This document shows positions 27,674-35,635 of a stretch of DNA of 53,740 bases, piece after piece (the first letter of the stretch is position 1; every line of letters starts with the position of its first letter). The position numbers and the translations under genes are program-made. This stretch comes from Verrucomicrobiales bacterium. Lineage in GTDB: Bacteria > Verrucomicrobiota > Verrucomicrobiia > Limisphaerales > JAYPXF01. The DNA is taken from the NCBI GenBank assembly GCA_002715965.1, contig PBAL01000097.1, positions 1 through 53,740 on the forward strand, written 5' to 3'. The notes under the pieces are model-generated. The model made no database searches. It saw only the letters and a program-made list of their open reading frames with translations, and was not told the origin of the DNA.

Positions 27674-28693
27674 ATGGCACTGATCGTCACGCCCGGCAGA
27701 CTCGCCAACAGGGCTGAATTCTATTTCCAACTGAACTCCATGATACGGGCGGGACTCCCGCTCGTTTCTGCTTTGGAGAACCTGCAGACGAAACCACCCG
27801 GGGCCGGCTTCCGCGGTCCGATCGACGAAATCCTCTACCACATCAACAACGGGAGCACCTTCGCGGAAGGTCTCGCCCACACCGGCAATTGGCTGCCTCC
27901 CTTCGATCGCGCACTGATCGAAGCCGGTGAAAAAAGCGGCCGCATAGACCAGGTCTTCAAAGGTCTCGCCGATTACTATCAACGCACCGCCCTGCTGATC
28001 CGACAGATCATCGGCAAACTGCTCTACCCCATCGGCCTGCTCCACTTCGCCCTCCTGATCTTTCCCATCGGAACCTTTCAAGCCCTGATCCTGGAATCCG
28101 GCGGTTTCGAGGAATACCTCACGCAAAAGGCACTGATGTTCATCCCTGCTTACGTAGCCGTGCTCGGAACCATCGTGCTCATGCAAAGCACGCGCTTCTA
28201 TTTCTGGCGGAGCGCTATCGAGAAAATCCTCAACTTCATCCCTGTCATTGGTGGCGCCCGACGCGCGCTCGCCCTTGCTCGACTCTCAGCCGCATTGGAA
28301 GCCCTCATCAGCGCAGGCGTGAACATCCCCGAAGCCTGGCAAATGTCCGGATCCGCATCCGGCTCCCCCACCCTCAAACGCATCACCGCCAAATGGCGGG
28401 CCGGCCTCGAATCCGGCAACCACACCCCGTCCGAACTGTTGCAACGCGAACACTACTTCCCCAACACCTTCAGCAGCATCTACAAGACCGGCGAAATGAG
28501 CGGCCAACTCGACGACGCCCTCATCCGCCTCCGCGACTACTACCAGGAAGAAAGCCAGCGCAAGCTCGACCGGTTCACCAAGGCCCTCGTCACCACCGTC
28601 ATCCTCGGCGTCATGGGCACCGTCGCCTACTTCATCATCAACTTCTTCCAGGGCTACTTCAAACAGATCAACGACGTCATCGACGGCTTTTGA
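27674..28693 (+). CDS. Type II secretion/pilus assembly inner-membrane protein (GspF/PilC family)
   Basis: A 339-residue protein with the tandem F-domain layout. The first cytoplasmic domain (FYFQLNSMIRAGLPLVSALE, GSTFAEGLA, IEAGEKSGRIDQVFKGLADY) is followed by transmembrane segments, the second domain (LARLSAALEALISAGVNIPE, IYKTGEMSGQLDDALIRLRD) and a last transmembrane helix. GspF/PilC proteins form the inner-membrane platform of type II secretion or type IV pili. No secretin, ATPase or pseudopilin gene is present in this window, so it is an orphan here. It begins 21 bp after trxA. Confidence 0.88.
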   Translation: MALIVTPGRLANRAEFYFQLNSMIRAGLPLVSALENLQTKPPGAGFRGPIDEILYHINNGSTFAEGLAHTGNWLPPFDRALIEAGEKSGRIDQVFKGLADYYQRTALLIRQIIGKLLYPIGLLHFALLIFPIGTFQALILESGGFEEYLTQKALMFIPAYVAVLGTIVLMQSTRFYFWRSAIEKILNFIPVIGGARRALALARLSAALEALISAGVNIPEAWQMSGSASGSPTLKRITAKWRAGLESGNHTPSELLQREHYFPNTFSSIYKTGEMSGQLDDALIRLRDYYQEESQRKLDRFTKALVTTVILGVMGTVAYFIINFFQGYFKQINDVIDGF

Positions 28694-28791
28694 TCTACCC
28701 ACGTCACAAGTCCGCAAAGTCAATCACCGACAGTTTTCGAACGGATAACTGCCTTACCAATTGTCAGACATCATTGACTGATAACCATTAA

Positions 28792-29388
28792 GAGCCAGAC
28801 GAGGAGGAAGTTGGCGACACCCGGCTTGGGAACGTTGCCGACAGTGCCAATATTGAGCGGGCATCAGGGTTTCATGTTGGGCGCGCCGCTACGGCCGCAG
28901 ATTGGCGGGACGAGATCGGATCAGTGCTTGATGCCGGGCAGTCGGTGAATCTGTCGCCTGTGGTTCAAAGTGCCTTGCCGGTGAGCTATCAATGGAGGAA
29001 AGACCGCGTGTTCATTCTGGGACAAACCGGAGCGAGCCTGGAGTTGATGAATCTGGGCCGGCGGGATGCGGGTCTGTATTCGATCGCTGTGTCCAGCAGC
29101 GCTGGCGTCTTGGTTCAGGACGTCGCCCAGCTTTCCGTTAGGTCCCCGAAGCGCCTGAATTCACTGACCTTTTTGGACGCGGAGAACGTCCGAATCTGGT
29201 TTGGGGATGCGGATGGAGCGGGGAATTGGAGCGGGAATGTGCAGGCGTTCGAAGCAGAGGTGAGGAATGCGCTGGATGAAGCCTGGTCACCGGCGAGCGT
29301 CCAGCTTCAGGTTGCGGATGGTCAGGTTTATTTCGAGGATTCGCGCAACTGGAGAGTGCAGCGATTCTATCGGATCATGGAACGGTAG
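28792..29388 (+). pseudogene. Ig-domain gene remnant
   Basis: The frame is open from 28792 to 29388 but has no convincing start; the first possible is a GTG at 28924. It contains one clear Ig-like domain of the type found in large surface proteins of Verrucomicrobiota (VSYQWRKDRVFILGQTGASL, then RRDAGLYSIAVSSSAG), followed by a beta-rich C-terminal part ending in RVQRFYRIMER. No signal peptide is seen. It reads as the 3' end of a much larger exported protein gene that has lost its 5' part. It is convergent with ftsY. Confidence 0.5.
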
Positions 29389-29408
29389 CTCAAATTGGAT
29401 TTTGGAAG

Positions 29409-30323
29409 CTATTCGTCAGTTGAAAACAAAGCCTCGGCAAATTGTTTTGCGTTGAAGGGCTGAAGGTCGTCTGGCTGTTCGCCCAGTCCGACGAACTTGA
29501 TGGGCAGTTTCAGTTCCTTGTGAATGCCCACGACCATCCCGCCTTTGCTTGTCCCATCGAGCTTGGTTACCACCAGACCGGTGAGGGGAACGTGCTTGTT
29601 GAATTCGCGTGCTTGGACGGCGGCATTCATTCCCGTGGTGGCGTCGATGACCAGCAGGCATTCGTGTGGGGCGCCCTCCAATTGCTTGTCCATCACGCGA
29701 TGCACCTTTTGCAGTTCCTTCATCAGGTTGGACTTGGTGTGCAGCCGACCGGCCGTGTCCACGATGAGGTAGTCGGCATTGCGGGCCGTTGCAGCTGAAA
29801 TGCCATCGTGCGCGACGGCGGCCGGATCTGCGCCGTACTCGCCGGCGATGACGTCGGCGTTCAGGCGTTCGCCCCACAGCTTCAGCTGATCGATCGCTGC
29901 GGCGCGAAACGTATCGCAAGCGGCCATCAAGACGGTCTGCCCTTCACTGTGGAGCCGATGTGCGAGTTTTGCGGTGGTGGTGGTCTTGCCCGTTCCGTTT
30001 ACTCCCACCATGGAAACGACGGTCAGTCCTTCGAGTTGCTTGGCGAGCGGGCTTTCTTCGCTTTCAAAACTCTTGGTGACTTCCTCGGTGGCAACGCCAA
30101 TGACGTCCGCGTCGCTGCCTTGCGTTTCATATGCCTCCCGTACGGCTGCCAGAATCTGTTGGGTCATCGCCAGTCCGATGTCCGAACTCAGCAGGATATA
30201 CTCGAGTTCCTCGACGGAGTCGGCGGTGAGTCTGGAAGATCCGCTGACGACGCGTTTGATCTCGTGGCCAAGTTTTGACGTGGATTTGCGCAGTCCTTCC
30301 CGGAATTTCGAAAAGAGTCCCAT
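29409..30323 (-). CDS. ftsY: Signal recognition particle receptor FtsY
   Basis: A 304-residue protein consisting of the N and G domains only, without the long acidic A domain of enterobacteria. GTPase motifs: G1 GVNGTGKTTTTAKLA, DTFRAAAIDQL, DTAGR, TKLDGTSKGG and the closing GLGEQPDDLQPF. The N-terminal MGLFSKFREGLRKSTSKL is amphipathic, as expected for membrane contact. FtsY docks SRP-bound ribosomes at the inner membrane for cotranslational insertion. It lies 9 bp after the PHP phosphoesterase gene, probably co-transcribed. Confidence 0.96.
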   Translation of the reverse strand: MGLFSKFREGLRKSTSKLGHEIKRVVSGSSRLTADSVEELEYILLSSDIGLAMTQQILAAVREAYETQGSDADVIGVATEEVTKSFESEESPLAKQLEGLTVVSMVGVNGTGKTTTTAKLAHRLHSEGQTVLMAACDTFRAAAIDQLKLWGERLNADVIAGEYGADPAAVAHDGISAATARNADYLIVDTAGRLHTKSNLMKELQKVHRVMDKQLEGAPHECLLVIDATTGMNAAVQAREFNKHVPLTGLVVTKLDGTSKGGMVVGIHKELKLPIKFVGLGEQPDDLQPFNAKQFAEALFSTDE

Positions 30324-30332
30324 GTGTATGTG

Positions 30333-31178
30333 CTATTTGGCTTCGGCCATTTCGCCGCGTCGTCGGGCAACGCGCTCCTTCATGCGCTCCACGTAAACAT
30401 AAGGTAGCTTGATCCCGCCGATCAATGGGCGGCCCTTGTTCATCCCGTGGCAGTCAGATCCGCCCGTGATCAAGACTCCGAACTCCTCTGCCATGCACTC
30501 GTAACGCTCGCAGTCATTGGTGGAATGCCGCGTATGAAAGCATTCAATGCCGTCCATACCAGATTCGATCAATGGCTTGAGGACCTCGTCAGTGCGGTTC
30601 AGTCCGGGGTGAGCCATCACCGCAACGCCCCCCGCGCGATGCACGAGTTCGATGGCTTCAAAGGCGCTGATTTTGAACTTTGGTACCCACGCCGGTTTGC
30701 CCTTCTTCAGATATTTCTCGAAAGCGACATCCATCGATTTCACCAGACCTGCGTTGACCATTGCACGCGCAACGTGAGGACGGCCGGGTGATTTGCACTT
30801 GGCGAGTTCGAAAACCGCATCGGCCTCGAGCGGCACGCCGGCCTTGTTCAGAGCCTCAGCCATCTCAATGATCCGGCTCTGTCGTACCTTTTGAAACTGG
30901 CACAGTTTCGAAAGAAAATATTCATCCTGCAGATCCAGATAATAGCCAAGCAGATGAATCTCATATCCATCGTACTCTGCTGTGAGTTCAGTGGCCACGA
31001 TGTACTCGATGCCCAGGTTCTCGCAGGCTTTGCCCATCCGCTCGCAGCCTTCCAGCGTGTCATGATCGGTCAATGCCACTACGCGCAATCCACAGTCATG
31101 TGCACGTTGAGCCAGTTCCTCGGGCGTAAACGTCCCGTCGGAAAAGTTTGTGTGCATATGCAAATCCGCGAATTTCAT
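30333..31178 (-). CDS. PHP-domain phosphoesterase
   Basis: A 281-residue PHP protein with the metal-binding motifs DLHMHTNFSDG, LTDHDT, ATELTAEYDG with EIHLLGYY, VMAHPGLN and GGSDCHG. The closest known members hydrolyse nucleoside 3',5'-bisphosphates (such as pAp) or small oligonucleotides; histidinol phosphatases share the fold. It is a cytoplasmic metal-dependent enzyme. It lies just upstream of ftsY on the same strand. Confidence 0.9.
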   Translation of the reverse strand: MKFADLHMHTNFSDGTFTPEELAQRAHDCGLRVVALTDHDTLEGCERMGKACENLGIEYIVATELTAEYDGYEIHLLGYYLDLQDEYFLSKLCQFQKVRQSRIIEMAEALNKAGVPLEADAVFELAKCKSPGRPHVARAMVNAGLVKSMDVAFEKYLKKGKPAWVPKFKISAFEAIELVHRAGGVAVMAHPGLNRTDEVLKPLIESGMDGIECFHTRHSTNDCERYECMAEEFGVLITGGSDCHGMNKGRPLIGGIKLPYVYVERMKERVARRRGEMAEAK

Positions 31179-31632
31179 GGGCTGTTTGTCCCCTTTTCGG
31201 ACAAAGCGCAGCGACTATCTCTGAATGGCAGACTTGAACCAAGACATTTAGGTATCGGCCGATGCCTAGGCTCGTTGGGGCACCTCTCCAACGCATTGAA
31301 TTGACCCCTGCCTTGATGTCCGTAACTCTGCTGCTTTGGATTCCCATGAAGTCATCGGTCACCACCGCGCTGAGCCGCAACCATTGCCGCGTTTTTCTTA
31401 CCGGCGGCATTGTTGGTGAGGTGTTCACCGACGACGACCAGCTGCTGCTCGCCACGCCAGCCAATCGCCGAATCGACGCCTATCACGTGACAGTTGCCCT
31501 CAGGCCCATGCCGGCAAAGGACCTCGCTCCGCTCACCAATCCGAAGTTTGGAAGAGGAGTTCTCAAAGAGATTTCAGCTATGAATTCAATGGCGCGAATT
31601 TCGGCCCCGATTCGCAGCGAAGACATCCAATT
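31179..31632. other. Gene-free stretch with a small inverted repeat
   Basis: This 454-bp region separates the minus-strand PHP gene from the plus-strand polysaccharide operon, so it should hold both promoters. A perfect 7-bp inverted repeat (tttgtcc-n7-ggacaaa, 31185-31205) lies directly upstream of the PHP start and could be an operator or 5'-leader hairpin. Short frames exist on both strands, but none looks like a protein I recognise. Confidence 0.5.
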
Positions 31633-34146
31633 ATGAATCGAATTCTTGCCATTTCGACGGCCGCAATGATTGCGGCCGCAGGCGTTCCCGCGGCGGAGAT
31701 TGCGCGGTTCTCGGTTGCTGAACGAATGGCGATTGCCCGACCGGGCCAGGCATTGACAGGCGGTGTTCCTTTGGCGAAGTCATTAGCTCGGAGGGTGAAT
31801 GAACTCTGCGTGTTGGATGATTCGGGCAAAGCCATCCCGGCGCAATTTCGGGAGCTTTCGCGCTGGCGATCGAATGGAAGTTTAAAATGGGTGCTGGTCG
31901 ATCTGCAGTCGGATTTGGCGGCCGGGGATTCAACGGAGTTTCGATTGGCAAAAGGGGCCAATCCTCCGCCGGATCAGAGAATCTCAGTGCATGAAACGGA
32001 GCGTTATGTCCGGGTGGATACGGGTGCGCTGCGGTTTATGGTTCGGCGGACAAAGTTCAATTTCCTTCGCAAAGCCTGGCTCAGGGAAGACGGCGGCGAG
32101 CGTTTGGTTGTAGATGCGGGAAGTGAGGGTGGTGTGCGGGCGATTGATTGGGAAAAGCGGGAGTATTGGAGTCATGGAGACACCAACTGCGTGGTGGAGG
32201 TCGAGGAGTCCGGGCCGTTGCGGGCGGTGGTCTGTGCGAAGGGCGTGCATGTGGACGCGGAGGGGAAACCATTCTGTCGGTGGGTGGTGCGGATTCATGC
32301 TTTTGCCGGGCGATCTGATTTGAAGGTGTTTCATACGTTCGTCTTCGATGGGGATCCGGAGAAGGATCTGATCCGCGATGTGTCCCTGCATCTGCCGTTG
32401 GATTTTCAGGCGACGGGAAAGAAGCGGCCGGGACGGGTAACCTCGATGATGTTGGACAACGATTGGTTTTCGCTGCCGGTGCTGAATGATTCGGGGCGCA
32501 AATACGTGGAGTTGATCCAGGAGCGGGATGGTTTGGCAAAGTTGTATTTTGAAACATTCAACAAGCTGCCCTTGGGACAGATCGATGTCGCACGGATCGA
32601 CCCGACGGGTGAAGTGATCTCGCGAGCGCGGCCATTCTATTATCAGGCGATTGAAACGGGACGGCGCGCACCGGGGATCATGGATTATTCGACGCCGGAG
32701 TTCGGCGCGAGTGTGGCGGTGCGACATTTTGCCGAGCAGCATCCGAACGAGATTCAGATTCATCCGGCCAGCGACACACTGCGGGTGCATCTGTGGCCGG
32801 AGCATGGGGATGCGATGAATCTCAGTCGGGGAAGACAACGTAGCGCGTACAGTGGGCAGGAGGGAATTGGCAATGCGGTCGGCCTCGGGAAGACGCAGGA
32901 GTTCACCATCCATTTCCACTCGGGGCCGGAGCCCGACTTGCCATTCCTGCTGGCGCAGGAGAAGCGTGTCTTGTTCATGTTGGATCCTGACTACATTGCG
33001 CGCACAAAGGTGTTCGGCGAACTCCATCCGCATGATCCGGAGAGTTATCCGGAGATCGAGAAAGCGCTGGAGGCCTTGTTCGACTGGCAGGTCCGTCACG
33101 CCAAGGAATATGGCTGGAACGGCAAGTGGGATTTCGGCGCGACGCAGATCAAGTGGAACCATCGCAGCAAGACCTGGTCGCAGATTGCGCGGCATGGTTG
33201 GACGGTCAATGAGGTGTCGAACACCTACGGTCCCTGGCTCATGTATGCCCGCAGCGGGGATCGGAAGTATTTTGACTGGGCGGAGATCAACACGCGTTAC
33301 CTGATCGACGTCGGCACTTCCCACGCCGGTTCGACCAAGGGTGCCCAACGTCGTCACGCCGAGAAGCACTGGGGCGGGGGCACGGATTCCACGCACACCT
33401 ATCTACACGCGCCGTTGGCCTATTATTACTTCACCGGTGATCGTCGCGCCTACGACGTTCTCCTGGAATCCGCCGGTCACATGCTCGCCACGCATCGCCG
33501 TGCGGAGATCCTCGTCGGCAAGGGCGACGGCAAGTGGTCCGACGCCGGCAAGCGCGGCTATGTGAATCCCTTGAACGCCTTCGCGCTGCTCTACGAACTG
33601 ACCGGCGACGAGAAGTTCAAGGAAGCCGGATTGAAACGCATCAAGGCCTGGGCGGATTCCGGCAGCATGGGGAGCGCGGGCTACGTCGCCTTCTCGCTGG
33701 AGGAATGGATGATGCGTCATGGCTTCGATGAGGACCTGAAGCAACGTTATCTGCGGCTCGCTGGAGTTCGTTCCAAACCCAAGCCCACTGCCATCGGCGA
33801 CTACGACTTCATCTCCGGGGATCGCGACAACGCCCCGCCCGATTCCGGCGTGTGGATCCATCAACCAGCCCCGGCACACCTCGGCCGCTATTGGCACGGC
33901 CAGATCTTTCGCACGATGGGCGAGGCCTATCGCCTGAGCGGCAACGAGCATTTTTTGAAGATTGGTCTGGAAGATCTAACCGACTTCATCGCCAAGACCG
34001 ACAAGTCAGACGACTGGCGATACGGCGGCCAACCCCGCGGCTGGATGACGAGCTTGAACGGGAATATGTTGTTTAACGTTCCATACTTTCTTTCCGCCCT
34101 TGATTCCGTTCCTCAAGACAAGCGCCGGGAGCTGATGGAGAAGTGA
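31633..34146 (+). CDS. YetA/exo-rhamnogalacturonan-lyase-like exported protein
   Basis: An 837-residue protein with a signal peptide (MNRILAISTAAMIAAAGVPAA). The N-terminal part opens like a RIFT-barrel domain (RPGQALTGGVPLAKS, FRELSRWRSNGSLKWVLVDL) and the C-terminal half carries an alpha/alpha-barrel-like region (WNHRSKTWSQIARHGWTVNE, THTYLHAPLAYYYFTGDRRA, GYVNPLNAFALLYELTGDEK). This architecture matches the PcRGLX/YetA-like group, which includes exo-rhamnogalacturonan lyases (family from memory). The probable role is periplasmic or secreted cleavage of pectin-like chains. It is the first gene of a six-gene run and overlaps the next gene's ATG (TGATG). Confidence 0.78.
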   Translation: MNRILAISTAAMIAAAGVPAAEIARFSVAERMAIARPGQALTGGVPLAKSLARRVNELCVLDDSGKAIPAQFRELSRWRSNGSLKWVLVDLQSDLAAGDSTEFRLAKGANPPPDQRISVHETERYVRVDTGALRFMVRRTKFNFLRKAWLREDGGERLVVDAGSEGGVRAIDWEKREYWSHGDTNCVVEVEESGPLRAVVCAKGVHVDAEGKPFCRWVVRIHAFAGRSDLKVFHTFVFDGDPEKDLIRDVSLHLPLDFQATGKKRPGRVTSMMLDNDWFSLPVLNDSGRKYVELIQERDGLAKLYFETFNKLPLGQIDVARIDPTGEVISRARPFYYQAIETGRRAPGIMDYSTPEFGASVAVRHFAEQHPNEIQIHPASDTLRVHLWPEHGDAMNLSRGRQRSAYSGQEGIGNAVGLGKTQEFTIHFHSGPEPDLPFLLAQEKRVLFMLDPDYIARTKVFGELHPHDPESYPEIEKALEALFDWQVRHAKEYGWNGKWDFGATQIKWNHRSKTWSQIARHGWTVNEVSNTYGPWLMYARSGDRKYFDWAEINTRYLIDVGTSHAGSTKGAQRRHAEKHWGGGTDSTHTYLHAPLAYYYFTGDRRAYDVLLESAGHMLATHRRAEILVGKGDGKWSDAGKRGYVNPLNAFALLYELTGDEKFKEAGLKRIKAWADSGSMGSAGYVAFSLEEWMMRHGFDEDLKQRYLRLAGVRSKPKPTAIGDYDFISGDRDNAPPDSGVWIHQPAPAHLGRYWHGQIFRTMGEAYRLSGNEHFLKIGLEDLTDFIAKTDKSDDWRYGGQPRGWMTSLNGNMLFNVPYFLSALDSVPQDKRRELMEK

Positions 34147-35176
34147 TGAATCGATTCCTTTCAACGGGAATTCTGATAGCCTCATTTGCGTTCGCGGAAT
34201 CTGAGGAAAAGCTCCAACCCGCCGTGCAGTTTGAGAAGACCGGTCGGGTGATTCTGGATCTTGGCGGTTCCGGTTCGTTTGACGAATGCCACGCGAAGTA
34301 TCCCAGCGTCATTCGAGTGGGTGACGAATGGCGGATGTACTACAACGGCCGGGCGAAGAACTGCTTCACCGGTGCGATCGGTTATGCGACGAGCCAGGAC
34401 GGATTGAACTGGGAGCGTGCCAATGGAGGTCGTGCGGTCCTGCGTCCCGGGCCAGAAGGTTCGGCCTATTCCACCAAGGTCGATCATCCGACGGTGCTGA
34501 AAAAGGACGGACAGTATCACATGTGGTTCACCATGGGTGATCAGCAGAGTCGCTACACGGTGGGGCATGCGACCAGCCGGGATGGAATCGATTGGCGGAT
34601 ATCGAATGACGGGAAACCCGTGATCGACCGGGGAGGCAAAGGTGGATTCGACGCCGGAGCCGTCATGCATCCGACCGCATTGCTGGCTCCCGATGGTCTC
34701 ATTCATCTCTGGTATTTCGGACGGCCGGACAACAAGTCCGGTTTCTCGATCGGACACGCCACCAGTTGCGACGGAGTGACCTGGAAGAAATCCAACGACG
34801 GCAATCCGGTTCTGACACCTGGCATGGTCGACGGAGCAATGGAATCAGCCGTGTACAATTGCGCGGTCCTCCTCGAAGACGGCGTGTTCCGCATGTGGTA
34901 TACCGCGGCCTACAAGCAGCACATGAAGAACTTTGCCGAACGATCCGGTGGCATCACTTACCGCGAAGCAAGGACCGCATTCGCTGGACGAAGGATCAGA
35001 CGCAGACTTTCTTCAACGGTCCACCCGGCAGCATCGATGAGTATTCGGCTTACGCTCCCTGCGTGATTCGGCGCGACGGTTGTTTGTGGATGTACTACTC
35101 CATCGCCCATCTGGATCAGTCGGATAAACGCGACCCACGGCGAAACCGGGTCGGCCTGGCCATTGAGAAACGATGA
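34146..35176 (+). pseudogene. Glycosidase-like five-bladed propeller, frameshifted
   Basis: The first frame (from the ATG at 34146) gives a signal peptide and a repeated-blade sequence: YPSVIRVGDEWRMYYNGRAK, IGYATSQDGLNWERA, DGQYHMWFTMGDQ, VGHATSRDGIDW, IGHATSCDGVTWKKSNDG. These are GH43/GH32-type propeller blades. Near 34968-34972 the coding moves to another frame, which continues RIRWTKDQTQTFFNG, EYSAYAPCVIRRDGCLWMYY and ends in RNRVGLAIEKR at 35176. One added base would restore a single protein of about 343 residues. It is either a recent frameshift or a sequence error. It sits between the YetA-like and RidA-like genes. Confidence 0.8.
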
Positions 35177-35198
35177 AACACCAGTTATCACCGCAACC

Positions 35199-35585
35199 AT
35201 GAAGCCTGAAATCATCCGTCCACAGAGCGTTCATTCGACCCAGGGTATTGGCTACTCACACGTCGCCAAAGCGGGCAACACGGTTTACATCGCCGGCCAG
35301 GTTGCTCTGGATAAAGATGGCGCCTTCGTCGGCAAGCATGACATCGATGCGCAGACAACCCAGGTCTACGTCAATCTGCAGGCCATTCTCCAAGAATTGG
35401 ATGGCGGTTTGGGTAACATCGTCAAATTGACGACCTACCTGACTGACCGAGATCAACTGGATGGATTTCGCCGTGCCCGCAATCGGGTGTTTGCCGAACC
35501 GTTTCCGCCGAACACACTCGTGTTCGTCAGCGGTCTTGCGCATCCGGATTATCTGGTGGAGATCGAAGCGATTGCGGTCTTGTGA
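35199..35585 (+). CDS. RidA-like protein without the usual Arg
   Basis: About 128 residues from the ATG at 35199 (MKPEIIRPQSVHSTQGIGYS). The fold pattern is that of RidA (GNTVYIAGQVALDKDG, ALVFVSGLAHPDYLVEIEAIAVL-like C-terminus). The segment corresponding to YPAR reads FPPNTLVFVSG, so the Arg that binds the substrate carboxylate is Asn. Subfamilies lacking this Arg are generally not imine deaminases of the RidA type and have unclear functions. It lies 22 bp after the broken propeller gene, inside the polysaccharide operon, which suggests a job in sugar catabolism. Confidence 0.85.
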   Translation: MKPEIIRPQSVHSTQGIGYSHVAKAGNTVYIAGQVALDKDGAFVGKHDIDAQTTQVYVNLQAILQELDGGLGNIVKLTTYLTDRDQLDGFRRARNRVFAEPFPPNTLVFVSGLAHPDYLVEIEAIAVL

Positions 35586-35635
35586 GGACCCGGATTTCAT
35601 TTTGCAGATGGCTGATCCGGAGCCACCATGCCGAC

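Noticed and set aside
31262..31636. Forward 124-codon frame before the polysaccharide operon
   Set aside because: No recognisable motif, no signal peptide, and it overlaps the likely promoter region.
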